Source of the DNA: Mytilus californianus
Lineage: Eukaryota > Mollusca > Bivalvia > Mytilida > Mytilidae
Direction of reading: 5' to 3'
Length of the DNA: 64,000 nt
NCBI RefSeq assembly: GCF_021869535.1
Contig: NW_026262712.1
Location: 106,203,640-106,267,639, forward strand
This document shows, piece by piece, positions 23,757 to 36,530 of this stretch. The notes beneath the pieces were generated by a model. It was not told the DNA's origin and searched no databases. It saw only the letters and a list, made by a program, of their open reading frames with translations. Position 1 is the stretch's first letter; every line of letters begins with the position of its first letter. The translations under genes were made by a program, and so were the position numbers.

Positions 23757-26490
23757 AGGGACGTTCCTTTGACATGTTAATTGGTTAATTCCTTCTCATG
23801 AGTTTGTTGTCTCATGTATGTCTGCCTCATTTCCTCTCTTTAAATCAGAGATAAATTGTCAGTCCTACACTTCAGGCATTTGTTTGTGACAGAATGCATC
23901 TTACTGTAGAGCAGGTTATTTTTCGTGTTGTCTTATGCAGAACCTCTTTGTAAGGGTTTTATTTTCATGTTATTCTTCTTCTTTTCTCTTGATTTTACAG
24001 AACTTTACGCAAATGAGATTATCATTTTCACAATTCTATCTTGATAGCAAAATTCGCAAAATAAACCCCTTACAAAAAATTCCTTTACTACAGTATGTGG
24101 ATCTATTCTCCCCTACATGTATGCATAACTGCATATATCAACCCTATACAGACCACAGATAGATGATTTAAACATGCTGAAAAAATATTCCAACTTTTTC
24201 ATATGCAGCATAATACAAATGTGACAAATCAACAGATCCCTGTTTTCAACTAGTTATACATGTACTGCAATTTTTCAACATACTTAAATCAACTATTTGC
24301 ACAAATGTAATGATTACCCAAAACAGGTAATTACTAAATTGAAAAAAACCTACAAACAAAATTTAATCTGTCTCATCCTAACAATGAGCAATGATCCATT
24401 GGTTGCTTAAGGGAGTTATACCTTATCATTATAGTGTACATCTGGATAAAAGAAAGAATTTCATACCTTTAACGAGTTGTCCTATCAATAGATAATGTAC
24501 CTGTGTAGCCTTTTATGTCCACCCCACAGGAGAAATATATAAGTTATAAAAGAAACATTTTAAAGTTAAAAGAATGTTCATGAGAATTTAATATCAAATA
24601 CTTTCTGTATTGTACATATGTTTAATTGCTCAAATCTACATTGATGTAGGTTATTTATATGTGAATAAAGTTTTAAAATAAATTCTAAAACGTCAAGTTC
24701 AATCAGTCTACATGCTATATATGTATATTCAAAATAAAATAAAATGTATAAAAATGTTGAAATTTTGTGGGGGTAAATAATACAATATGCATCCAGTCTA
24801 GACACTACAAATATATTACAAATAATCTACATTACATTTTGATATATTTATTGAAAATATTCTAAATTAACATAAGGTTTTTGGCATAATATCTTAAGAT
24901 TCATTTTAATGTATAAAAGCAGTGCCTTTAGCGTAAATTTTTGTTCAGGTCTAAATTTTTTGTGAATCTAATACAAATTTAATTAATATAAAAAATTTAC
25001 TTGTAACACATACTTTAAATATTTTTTGAAGAAAAATAGAAAAAAATAATACAGATGAAGCTTATAATGAAAATGTAAAAATTTTTTCAAAAGATTTAAT
25101 TGCTTATCAAAGAACAGATATACTATTGAGCTACTTTCATTTTATAACATAATAACAAAATAGTTCTATGATGAATATATGATAAATCTCTTACCTGTAT
25201 TGTACTATATAGTTATCTGTCAACTTTCACAGTACATCCTCTAAAATCAACCAAAAAGTGACATTAGTTTGACTTTAAATCTTAATTGTTCGGTGAATCA
25301 TCATCGTGTAATACAAAGCCTAGAGGCCAATACATCTTCAGTACAGACAGATGTTCATTTCATCATTAGACCTGGACATCATTTGTTAGTTTCCTGATTA
25401 ATACAACAGTCCGTGTTATTGTGGTGGTAATTACTCGCCCTTAGAAGGATGTTAATTACCATATCAATGACCAAGTCTCTCAAGACCCATTTCATTTCAA
25501 TTTAATGTTAGCCTAGCTAGGAGTAGGGTAAAAGGTCAACTAACTATAACAGTTATTGGAAAAGTAATTGAAAGCCAGAGCGAAATAATTATTCTAGTTT
25601 ATGGAACTTGAAGCCAGAGGCTCAAAGGACACTTAAAAGCAGTTCCAGGAAGTGATCTGAAGTGAAATTCTCAATTTTTATCCAATTTTATAATGGCTAT
25701 TATTTGGTCAAAATTATGTCAATCCAAGTAGGATTTATTCTGAACATAATATACAATTATGGACTTTTTAGCTGGTGGTCATCCAGAGTTTTTTAGGGTC
25801 GTTTTCCATAACAGCTGTAGTCTGGGGGAAAACAACTCTCACAAGTTGACATTTCTATCGCCAAACTTCCACTGGTCAAAAACATGAACATATACTGATG
25901 GTATATTTTAGACTTAACATACTAAGGATGATTCAGGCTGACTATATTTCATAATTCCAAAGTGTTTCAAGACAAAAAAGGTTAATGAAAATTTTTACAC
26001 AAACATATTACCAATTGATTATTGTTTACTTAATGTCAAGACAGGAATTTAAGATATGTCGTATTTGACCACTAGGTGAAATAGCTAGCAATAGAATGGA
26101 AGCATATTGTTGAATTCTCCTCTTCAATGGTTATAATAACAACTATCCTGATTATCAAATAAAATAGTAAACGAATCCAAATAAATCACTCCTCCCAAAA
26201 CATTTATTAGCCTCTTTACTAAAAATGTGTACATGCTTTTCCTTCATATACAGCGTTCTATGTCCATTAATTAAAAACATTAGAGAAAAACACTTCGCTT
26301 AAACTTAATAAACTATATGTGCCTGATGATGAGTGCTTCAAAAGATCTATTAATTGGACTACTTAAAATCCAAATACCATAATAAGAATCAAAGTTTAAT
26401 AGATTTCTTTGCAGCCCAATAAATGTGTTATCTAATGCGAAATTCAACTCCAATATTCAAAGACAAAAAAAAATGATGATCCTTGTACAT
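23757..26490. other. No gene seen
   Basis: About 2.7 kb of AT-rich DNA. Short open frames have no exon-like boundaries or recognisable domain, and no repeat with clear ends was identified. Confidence 0.4.
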
Positions 26491-26745
26491 GGATTGATTG
26501 ATTGGTGTTTACCACCACTTTCAGCACTATTGGCTATTTCGTGGAGGTCAGTTTTTACTGGTGGAGGAAGCCAGAGTGCCCAGAGAGAACCACCTACCTT
26601 CGGCAGGAAAACTGACAATCCTAATCAATTAAGATTTGAGTCGAGCACACCTGACAATGCAGGGTTCAAACTCATAACCTCAGTGTTGACAGGCTAGTGA
26701 TACAGTAGTAGAACTACTTAAACCACTCAGCTACCTAGGACCTCT
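26491..26745 (-). mobile_element. tRNA-derived SINE, minus orientation
   Basis: Read on the minus strand, it opens with a tRNA-like head whose A-box-like TAGCTGAGTGG is followed by a B-box-like segment and a body with CCACCAGTAAAAACTGACC. It ends in GGTGTTTACC-type sequence with ATCAATCAATC repeats. It is the same family as the plus-strand copy at 57716-57964. The 90-codon plus-strand open frame here is spurious. Confidence 0.7.
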
Positions 26746-26869
26746 TTGAACTTAGACGAACAGCTACACAATGTACATTTAAACTGTAGATTCATTTATT
26801 AGAGCATGAACCAATTTTCTTGGATTTAGAATAATACTGTTTTCACAAATTCTTGATTTAATATAAAAA

Positions 26870-27010
26870 TAAGGAGATGTGGTGTAATTGCAAATGAGAC
26901 AACTATCCACCAGAGACCAAATGACCAAAGTCACTGTATGGCCTTCAACAATGAGTAAAACCCTTAACATTAAGTAACATATAAATGTACAAATATAACA
27001 AAATGTGAGA
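26870..27010 (+). repeat. Fragment of the AGATGTGG dispersed repeat
   Basis: AGGAGATGTGGTGTAATTGC, ATGAGACAACTATCCACCAG and GGCCTTCAACAATGAGTAAA match the family at 2570 and 55235. A further piece (GGCTCCTGAATTGGGGAAAT) follows at about 27200-27400, on the far side of the MITE. Confidence 0.65.
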
Positions 27011-27019
27011 CAATTCCAA

Positions 27020-27193
27020 ATACACCTTATAGCTATTCCCGGCTGACCCGAGAATCTGTCCCGCTTGAACTATTGACGTCATACAACAATCACTTTTCAA
27101 TTGTGGCGTCAGATATTTTGTATTATGACGTCAAAATTTTACGGGAACCTGTGTGATATCCAGTAATGGCGGACAAATAGCGATAAGGTGTAT
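27020..27193. mobile_element. ~174-bp MITE (ATACACCTTATCGC termini) with two TGACGTCA sites
   Basis: Termini ATACACCTTATAGCTATT and AATAGCGATAAGGTGTAT. Two perfect CRE-like palindromes TGACGTCA lie at 27074-27081 and 27126-27133. It is nearly identical to 43015-43188. Confidence 0.8.
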
Positions 27194-27399
27194 TGATGGC
27201 CTGACTCATATACCATGTATACTACCCCATATCAATAAACAAAAAACAAATATGGAAAACAGCAACCGATAACAACCGCTGATCTAAAGGCTCCTGAATT
27301 GGGGAAATCACATAAAGAATGTGGCAGTCTTCAAATTCTAATTTAGTTGGACAATGAAAAACAAAAAATAGTAACCCACGACTATTAATGAATCCACAG

Positions 27400-29039
27400 T
27401 TTATCATATAAACAGCTACCATATACACTGACAAATGTACATTTTTTGTTAAAGTAAATGTATCTGATTTCATGTGACTGTGATAAATTTAGAACATTGA
27501 TTAATCTTATATTTCTAATTTGCAGAAAGCTAACTTTTTACCTCAACTTTTAGAAAATAAAATTCTATTAAAACTTTACTTTTACCTGCTTTCAGTCTAA
27601 TATCACCAGCAGTGAAAATTTTCCCAGGACAATTTAAATGACACAAGGAGACCTTATGTCACCCATTATCATGTATCATTACCTGAATTCAATAATAACT
27701 TATCATAGTAACTGTTTACCTCTGTTTGAAGTATATCATTGTTCAAAGCAGTATTACATAATATCACCTGGAATAAACTTCACCAATGATCAATAAAGAT
27801 CTTACAACCAAAAATATACCAGTGGGCTTTAAAGGCCTGATAAGTACATTGATAACAGACTTCACTAGACTAGGCCATCTGACTGTAGAATGTCAACAAA
27901 CAAAAGCCCAACAAGTAGTCTTCATTTAAAGCAAGTGTGGATCTAGTATTATATGCTCCACACTTATCACAGCAGTAACTTCACAGACCAATTCTATTTT
28001 AAGCACCTATTATGTGTGATTGCAGTCCACTGACCTCTTATAACTTGCTTAAATGTAGGAAATTATAACATATAATTTGTCATGTCTATTGCCATATAGT
28101 TCTCATCAAGAGGAACATAGTAAAGGGAAAACATCCTTTCGAGATTTCATTGAAAATAAAACTCTATGTATATTATATACAAAGGTAAGATTTTTTAGTC
28201 CTCTGGTCTATTACATCCAAGACATTATAAAAGTGCACACAAGCCTTTGCTGCATTAGTGTATGGTCATAATATTTAGCAAAAACACAGAAATATGTCTC
28301 GCCTGTATGTAATTTTGATCGTATAATGCAAATGTTGAAATCAGATGGCAATACTTGAACTATGCAAAACATTCAAAGTCAATACGCTATGACTAAAGGT
28401 GAAAAGCCAAATAATATCCACGGAAATGAAATATGTGCCAAAGCTAAAACAACTACATTGCACATACTTATGATAATTTTTCTGTCTATAGTGAGTTTGT
28501 GTCTATCCATTAAAGTTTTCAAGAGATTATAAATCAAAGTGCTTGTGAGCATTGAAAGGTAAAGATTGCATGCATTTTGCATTGGAGTGGGAATTTAACT
28601 TTAACATTGACTTACTGTGAATTGGAGATATCTTCCTTTAAAGTCCATTATTGTAGTTGTTGAACTACAATTATAGACAAAGGAAGACAACTCCAATTTT
28701 AAATGTTATTTTATAACAGTGACATCATTGATATTTTTATTTTAGAACAGATAGATTACTGAAACATGAACAATTTATGTTATTTTCTTAACAAGAAGTA
28801 TAGTGATACTCATACACATCATTTTGTAACTTGAATATCTGAAGATATGTTGTGTTGATAAATTTCTTTAAATGTTCATGGATATGATGAATTGAATGCG
28901 CTAAATGTAATATTTGTTTTGCAAGTCACAAGCAGTGATAAAGTTTGGAATATTGATAATTACATGTATAAAGCCATCCCCATATTGAATGTTTTAATTG
29001 CATGAATGTAATTGTTAACCTAAAATCATGGTAAAAGGT
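27400..29039. other. No gene seen
   Basis: AT-rich DNA. A stretch at about 28370-28600 (CAATACGCTATGACTAAAGG) may be a dispersed repeat but has no second copy in the window. Confidence 0.4.
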
Positions 29040-29790
29040 CATAACAAGAGGCACACCTGTGCATGTATTGCTCACCTGGTGAAAATATAGCCAGTTTGCT
29101 AATTAGGACTTTTATATGCACATACTATGCTCTTTGTATTGCTGATCATTTTTGCAACATTCAGTTTCTTTAGATAACAGCCAAACTACTAAAAACTGTA
29201 CAAATCATCATTTCAAGGGCAACAACTCCTAAATTGGTTGTAAAAAATATCAGAGTATATGTAGATAGATCTTGTCATGGTGATCAGTTTACAGTTTTAA
29301 CCTACATTTTGTAACTTCTATAGTTTTCCAAATAACAACAAAGCATTTGAGAAAATTGTATATTTCAGGGGCAATAACTACAAAAACAAGTTTACAGATT
29401 TTTCTGAAATTCTCAGAGTTAAAATTCTTTTTTTGGGGAACCTTTTTGACCTAGCTATATGTACTATATTTTTCCCAATAACCATGATAACAGCCAAACA
29501 TGGCAAAAAATGAGAATTTCATGGGCAATAACTCCAAAACAGGTCACCAGATTTTTTCTCTATTTTTCAGAGTAGATACATCTAGTTGTACTGAACCTTT
29601 TTGAAATTCACTCTTTTAACCTAACTCTTATATTTTTCATGACAACATCCAAAATCTGCAAAAAATAATTATTTCAGGGCATATTAACTCCAAAACTGGT
29701 TGACAAGATACATTTTGCTGCGCTGAACCATTTTTTGCAATTAACACTTTTAACCTAGCTCCTATAGTTTGCACAATAGAATAGAATATT
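29040..29790. repeat. Degenerate ~180-bp tandem repeat (GGGCAATAACTCC)
   Basis: Recurrent blocks GGGCAACAACTCCTAAATTG, ATTTCATGGGCAATAACTCC, TTTAACCTAGCTCCTATA and AACAGCCAAAC in the same order, three to four units. It opens with CACACCTGTGCATGTATTGC. Confidence 0.6.
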
Positions 29791-31200
29791 TTTATTTCCT
29801 AAATTACAGGGCCCATAAAGGGCATAAAATCAGTTACAATTGATTGACATAATTGATAAATACAACAAAAAACATCACAGTGTACATGTATTGTAAATGT
29901 ATATTTAGTATATTAGCATTGGTCAGAATCATAGCCAACAACAATATATATTGTGAGATGCACAATAAAATAATAAAATTACATTTAATATATGCATTCA
30001 TTCTCAAATTATTTACTACACTTACAAAATGTAGTATCAATATTCATACCTGATCTTCTTAATTCAAAACACTCTCTAATATAACAGCCCATTTTTTCCA
30101 TAAGAGATACATTTTCTTGTGTCAACAGCCATAAAAATTTGGAAGATTTAAAATTATAACGAATGTTAGAAAAATAACAGCCAACTGCTAAAATTGGATA
30201 CAATTTAGTTGACATCCTTTGAAGCAGACAAACTTTGGTTTCAATCTATTGAGCAGTTTCAGAGGAGAAGATTTTTAAAGAAAATTTACAGAAGACATAC
30301 AGTAAAAGCTCAAAATCATCAAACAATGACATTTAAATAACTCCAATAACACAACACCTGACAATTTGCAGTTTTTGTCATATCTATGCTTTGTCTCGCA
30401 TGTCTCGATTATCACTGTGTTTTTACAGTTTCTATGTTAAAATGTGACATCACCAAATTTATTCTTACACGAGTAACATAACAGTGCCATATGTGGAACA
30501 GGATCTGCTTACCATTCCAGAACACCTGAGATCAACCCTGGTTTTTGGTTGGGTTTGTGTTGCTCCTGAAGTCTTTAGTTTTTTATGTTGTGTTTTGTGG
30601 ACTTGTTTTGTCTTTCGACGCCAGTTAGTAGCTGTATATATGCTTTGGAAAGGAAGTATACTTTAGTACATGCTGTATATGCTACTTACATGCATATAAA
30701 TACTTGTTGATTCCAAATGGGGGTATTTTTCCTAAAGTCAGTAAAGACATCCTCAGTCATATAGAATAGAATAATGTTTTATATATATAAGTCAGTTCTT
30801 TTTTTTCCAATTATTTCACGTAGAGAAGAGAATAGAGCGTATGCAAGTAATCGTTTTGCTTATTGTACCCTTTTTTCTTGGGTAAGAGCGGAGAAGGTAT
30901 TGCAGATCTCGTCTTTTGTGCTCAGGTGTTCCACATGTCATGCACGTGGTTTTCAGCACAATTAATGGGGTTTACGAGGTGCAAATAGTTATCGCTACAT
31001 TAAAATGTCTTTAGAATTGCACACACAATTTTCAAGCACACTTTGGATAAACAATTATCAATAATTCATAAGTTAAAATTTCAATATTTACCTGTCACCA
31101 ATTCACCTGACTTAACCCTTCACCCCAACGAGAAGAATAAAGGAAAGATTTAGTATATAAACTGGGACTATTATACTAGTTTAATAGTCCCAGGTATAAA
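29791..31200. other. Repeat-derived sequence, no gene seen
   Basis: The blocks at 30482-30665 (GTGGAACAGGATCTGCTTAC, CACCTGAGATCAACCCTGG) and 30860-30965 (TGTGCTCAGGTGTTCCACAT) resemble dispersed bivalve repeats. The remainder is AT-rich and featureless. Confidence 0.45.
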
Positions 31201-31299
31201 CAATTTTTTTTTTTTTAATACAAGTAAATAAACATTTACAGCAACACAATACAAGGATTGGAACAGACAAGTGACAAGTCTTAAAATATCTTAATCAGT

Positions 31300-31985
31300 T
31301 ACGTTATTTAAAAAAGCCGGCAAAATAGCATATTTCTATAGTGCACAATGGCTAATTTGCCGGAACCGGCAATATAGTGAATTTCTTATTTTGCCGGTTC
31401 TTATACACAGTGAATTTTAATATTTATTTTGAAAAGTACTACGAAAATGTGCATTGTCAACATAAAAGAATCAAATTTTTACTCATATAGTTAAATAAGA
31501 TAACGTTCAGTAACAATAATTGAGATCCATATAATCGTCTAAAAAACTTTTATGAATCCAAGTGAAAATAAGAATTTGAATGAAGATATAGAAATAAAAG
31601 TTTGAGCATCCATTTGTAGCAATGAAATCATATCATAACATGTAGTTGAAATAAATTCTACAATCAGTCACAGTCTAATGCTACATGTATGCATAAGAAT
31701 AAAATTCTCAAATTGTTTAACTGTATGTTGTAAAAAAATAAAATAAAAAATCTCATTGCATAAAACATTATACAATCTAACAAAATCAATCACATAACTT
31801 CAAAATAAAAAAAACGTCTAAATTAAATTTGCTTTTGAAATAATAGTACGTCAGTTCTTTCAATTGCATATCTGTAGACAAAATCGTTTTAGTGGCAAAA
31901 TTGGCGTCCACTTAATTACCTAGAGCCGGCTTAATGGCATATTTTCAATTTTGCTGGTGCCGGCAAAATAGCAACTACCTAAGTT
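31300..31985. repeat. GCCGGCAAAATAGC repeat region
   Basis: GCCGGCAAAATAGC occurs near 31315 and again near 31962 in the same orientation. Inverted variants (GCTAATTTGCCGG, and the palindrome TTGCCGGAACCGGCAA) lie around 31350-31400. These could be the ends of an element with direct plus nested inverted repeats; family unknown. Confidence 0.5.
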
Positions 31986-32489
31986 TTTATCTAAAACATA
32001 ATCAGGAGTTGCTCCCTGTCAGTCCCTTCTCTGATACACTCTAAATTTAGTCTAAATTAGGCTGACTTTGATTCCACTCGAGTTATTTCTTCTTCTTCCT
32101 TGCTAAGGACTGGATTCCTATTGGAATGCTATAAGTCCACTAGACGGAGAATGAGACAGCAATTCTCCTGGACGTGACTATTTACAGATAAAAAGTCCCG
32201 AGATATATACAATTAAAACTATGTACACTTGGCTGCTGTCTATGTGTTGATTTCTGGGGTGCACTATAGTTGGCAAGTGCACACTGGAACCCTCTATTGT
32301 CAGAGCATCCGTAGTTGCTGTTGGAAGGCTGTTTCACTCTTGTATATAGTCCGAGGAAGTATGAGTACTTATAAATTCTTATTTAACAGCAACTACATTG
32401 GCATTATTTTTGGTAAACTTTATCAAATTCTAAACACAACGCAAAGTATATAAATACAATTACATTTTCTTTTTGAACTGAGTTTTGAA

Positions 32490-32625
32490 TAGTACTATTC
32501 TTATTTGATTTCATTTGACTTGAAATACTTTAATTCCTTTTGATTTCGTTTGACTTGAAATACTTTAATTCCTTTTGATTTCGTTTGACTTGAAATACTT
32601 TAATTCCTTTTTATTTCGTTTGCGA
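32490..32625. repeat. Short tandem repeat, ~36-bp unit
   Basis: Three to four adjacent copies of TTGATTTCGTTTGACTTG plus AAATACTTTAATTCC. Confidence 0.8.
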
Positions 32626-32879
32626 ACTATTACTATTTGATTACATTCCGTTTTTGAACTTAATTTTTGAAATTCTACTCCGAGTTTTTTTTATTTCATT
32701 TGACTATGTTTTACCTGTTTGTTGCTCATTTGTAAATGCATTATTGAGTTCTATTGGATGTATGTCTATGTTCAGCCAAAATCTTATATCAGGTATCCTG
32801 ATGATAGAATAGGGACGAAGTACTGGCCACTACACGTCCCGGGAGGTGTCGACACTGACCCCTACTGTTACACAGACCT

Positions 32880-33110
32880 AATAACGTAACATTAACCTTA
32901 ATCACTGATCCATGAAATTAGGTCGAGGTCAGGTGAACTTGAAATTTAATTGACAGTATTAACAGAACATTCAGTATAATAATAAAGTTATCCTTTTACT
33001 CATGATAAGTGAGTACTTCACATGACAAGAAAAAACTTTTTTCAAGCAGTCACTGAACCATGAAAATGAGGTCAAGGACAACAGACATATGACAAACAGA
33101 AAGTTTCTGT
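32880..33110 (+). repeat. 130-bp family tail (CACTGAACCATGAAAATGAG)
   Basis: Matches the 3' tail of the family at 21180-21300 (TTTTTTCAAGCAGTCACTGA, GAGGTCAAGGACAACAGACA). It leads directly into the large hairpin. Confidence 0.6.
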
Positions 33111-33265
33111 ATTAAGCTATATATTTCAGAGGGTAGAAGACCGGGAGGTTTCAAACGTTGTATACAGATGCCTCATGTTACAATGTTTCATGTTGTAACA
33201 TAAGGCATCTGTATACAACGTTTGAAACCTCCCGGTCTTCTACCCTCTGAAATATATAGCTTAAT
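33111..33265. repeat. Near-perfect inverted repeat, 73-bp arms, 9-nt loop
   Basis: The left arm 33111-33183 and right arm 33193-33265 are reverse complements with one mismatch in 73 positions. Each arm reads outward from GTTACAA through CATCTGTATACAACG and CCTCCCGGTCTTCTACC to the TCTGAAATATATAGC tail. The right arm is the usual end of the dispersed repeat also seen at 21260-21440, so the left arm is an inverted duplication of it. Confidence 0.9.
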
Positions 33266-35039
33266 CCGAATAGTTTACGGATTGTTATCCCAATGTCTAG
33301 CATTATACGATTTTCGTAGCATGCGAGACAAACACAACACTGGGTTCCAATACAATGTTAGTATACGTACTGACGCTGTGAATCATTCCATTGCCAAACT
33401 TAAGTTTTGTTTCACTGAGTTTATTTCCCTCATACATATAATCTGCATTATGGCATTATGTACATGTGTATGCTTTCTCCGAGTTTATTTTTGTACTCTA
33501 TGTTTTATTTTGCAATTATCCATCATCACTTATCTAAAAATTATATATGTGCTAACATTTTTTATTCTTTGTGTAATTGAAACCTTGTATTCTGATGTTT
33601 TGTATAACTGTTATAGTCGAGTGTAAGAACTTTCTTAAGCTCACGTTTATTGTTTGATTGTACCTAATATGTGCCGACTGAAAATTTACTTATACTATCA
33701 ACAATATAATCATTTGTAGTTACTCTTCTCTTTGGCATCTTTAACAAATAAAATGATTAAAATTGAGAATGGAAATGGGGAATGTGTCAAAGAGACAACA
33801 ACCCGACAAAAAAGTCGAATAATATACTATTTGGCTTACTGCGAGTTGGTCAGTTTTCACTGTTACTCCCAAATGTTGGGCGCTGGGAACACCAAATATT
33901 AGAGATTTTTTTTAAAAAGTAAATCAACTTGTTTGATGCCGGTTTAAATAGGTTTATTTTTTTTTAATAGATGCACAACATTAAAAATTTCAGGATACTG
34001 TGATGTCTAATATGATTTATAAAAATCCGAATTCTTCTTTTAATTATTTAGTTTGTAATTAAAACTGATTTGATATACTTCGTGCTTTTTATTCCTAACT
34101 TAGAATGATCATAATCAGAGCCGTGTTTACTGGTACCCCTCTTTTCGCCCCTTTTCTTTTTTTGATGTCTTAATCAAAAATTGAAAAAATCAAACTTTCA
34201 AAACGCGAAATAATCAAAACTGCACGTTAAGTTTAGTACATTTAAAGTTTGATAAAATATCTAAACTATCAAATTTAAAAACGATATTTAGAATTCTAAA
34301 ATTTTAATTATTTGGTGAAAATTTCAAAATTTCAAAACTTTCAAATAATTTGAAATTTTGATATTTCAAAACTTTGATCAAAATTCCGAAAATCTAAAAT
34401 TTGAAAACTTTTTAAAACTTTGAATTGATAAGTGTTACACGGACTGTTGATGGATAGACTCATATTATACAATACAGCTTAATTGTAAATGAAAAACGCC
34501 CAAAGGGCAGAAAAATTACAAACAATATATATATTGAAAGTGCCAATAAATGTTTCGGAAAATTGATATTTTCCTCTGTATAGCAAGAATATGTGTCCAT
34601 AGAACATCATGCCCCGCTTGCATTTCTTGTTCAGTGAAATGCAAAATATAAGGCAAAACCCTAATTGGCATATATTTAAAAAAAAAAACTTCACATCACA
34701 ATGAACATGACTTGTTCAGAACTTCGTCTTTTTCTACGTGTAATCTTAAGGTGCGTTCACACGGTACGATTTTCCATTCGATTTTTACCTACATGCACCT
34801 GCTTTCGACTAAAATTGTACCGTCTGAACACTAAAATCGGAAGTCAAATGTCAAGTCGAAATGTCGTTTTAAAATCGAAAAACGAACGCTATTTCCATTC
34901 GACGTAAATTATGATTTTTCACTGTGTAGGGAGGTCATTGGCTGAAACTATTTTGGTCTACATGGATTATCGACTTCGTGCATTTGGGCAGTTCTATAGA
35001 TAAAACCATCCCGGCTTTGATTTTTCAAGTTGTATGTAT
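33266..35039. other. Repeat-derived sequence, no gene seen
   Basis: Contains an inverted fragment of the GTCGGGTTGTTGTCTC repeat at 33765-33825. An AT-rich tract at 34180-34430 has many self-complementary AATTTCAAAACTTT motifs. A copy of the GTGTCCATAGAAC repeat lies at 34585-34640. A block at about 34750-34880 repeats TACGATTTTCCATTCGA-like motifs. The 134-codon open frame at 33222-33626 has no recognisable domain. Confidence 0.45.
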
Positions 35040-36530
35040 TTGAATATGTCTTCATCTATATGACCGTGTTCACACATGTTTTTTTTTCAGATCTGTGATG
35101 ACTGTTTTGTTGAATTTATGAGTTGTGTCTCTGAAGACCATGCAGACGTAGAAAATATACAATTTTTCATACGAGATATAACACACTATCTTAAGAAAAT
35201 GGAATCTTTGAACACTCTCCCACCTGAAAAAATCTCGTCTCGCTTGACGTTACCTCTCTCTATACTAACACCCCCCTCCACGAAGATGGTATTGAAACCT
35301 ATATGTTAGTCTGGAAGCCTCGCGGCACTTTACACCCACCAACTGAATGTTTAGTACAGCTTCTAACTTTGGTATTGAAATGCAATAACTTCATATTCAA
35401 TGGTGAACACTATCTCCAGATTAATGGAAAATAAATGGGAACAAAGATGGCCCCGTGCTATGACGATATTTTTATGGGCAAATTAGAACAGCAAATTCTC
35501 TATACTCATCTTTATCAAAATCTCTCTCGGTTCATCGACGATATTTACATGAAGTGGGATAATACTGAACAAGAACTAATGTGTTCATTAAACATGCCTA
35601 AGATGCCCATCCCTCAATTAAATTCACTGATGAAACACTGCCTCTAAGGTCACATTTCTTGACACTGCGGCATAAGTGAAGGATTGGATCATATTTAAAG
35701 ATATGTATTGCAATCCCACAGACAAACATCAATATCTTACTCCCTTGAGTTGTCGACTAAAACACTGCATCAAGAGTATTCCTTGCAGCCAGGCCACCAG
35801 AATAATGCCAATCTAATTAAAATATAGCGAAATCAGAGTTCTATATTTTCCTTAGATTGCAAATGTGCTCCACCAATGATACAGTGAAAAGGAGATTACA
35901 AGAACTTCGCGATCACCTAAGACTACAGAAGAAAAGACATTGATAGAGGTTTCTCTCGTGTCAACAACATCAGCCGTGATGAACTTTTACAATATAAAGA
36001 GTAAAGTGTAAACAAAAGAGTCCCGTTTGTTCTGACTTACCATTCTGAATTTGACAGGTTATCACATCTTATCCGCGAAAATTGGAAAGAAATCGAAAAA
36101 CATTCTAAACTATCCAAGATCTTCTCGAGCCACCCGTACCGGCTTTTCGTAGGCCCAAAAGCCTTAAAAGCTTATTGTTGAGAGCTAATTCCCAACTTTC
36201 GCGGTCAATCCAATGTTATTAAATAACCATATTTTTCAATGTTACATGCAAGACTACAAATACTGTGTATCTTCTACAGTGCAAATGTGGTAAACAGTAT
36301 ATGTTGGTGAGTCAGAACAGCCATTTCACAAGCGTATGAACGGCCATCGTAGTGACTATGAATGTAAGCCAGACCTTCCTTTCAGTCGACATTTGAGATC
36401 CCCTGGTCATACTTAGGCAGATCTCAATCGACTGCATGACTATTATCATCACAGACCACAACACTGATTGATCTAGGGAGGAGTGATTCACTCGGGTAAG
36501 ATTTTGGGTAAGAAAATAAAAACGTTGGCA
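35040..36530 (+). pseudogene. Penelope-like retroelement remnant (RT plus GIY-YIG endonuclease)
   Basis: Reading across frames gives, in order: an N-terminal piece at about 35076 (HADVENIQFFIRDI); an RT block with [10 protein letters not shown] at about 35240; [20 protein letters not shown] at 35435; the catalytic-type [11 protein letters not shown] at about 35525; and near 36265 a GIY-YIG-like segment VYLLQCKCGKQY, then after a frame change QPFHKRMNGHRSDYE and LPFSRHLRSPGH. RT followed by a C-terminal GIY-YIG nuclease is the signature of EN-positive Penelope-like elements (family knowledge). Several frame changes and stops show it is dead. Terminal repeats were not identified, so the limits are approximate. 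Confidence 0.75.

Noticed and set aside
33222..33626. 134-codon plus-strand open frame.
   Set aside because: Starts inside the large hairpin, has no recognisable domain, and has low-complexity hydrophobic composition typical of AT-rich DNA.
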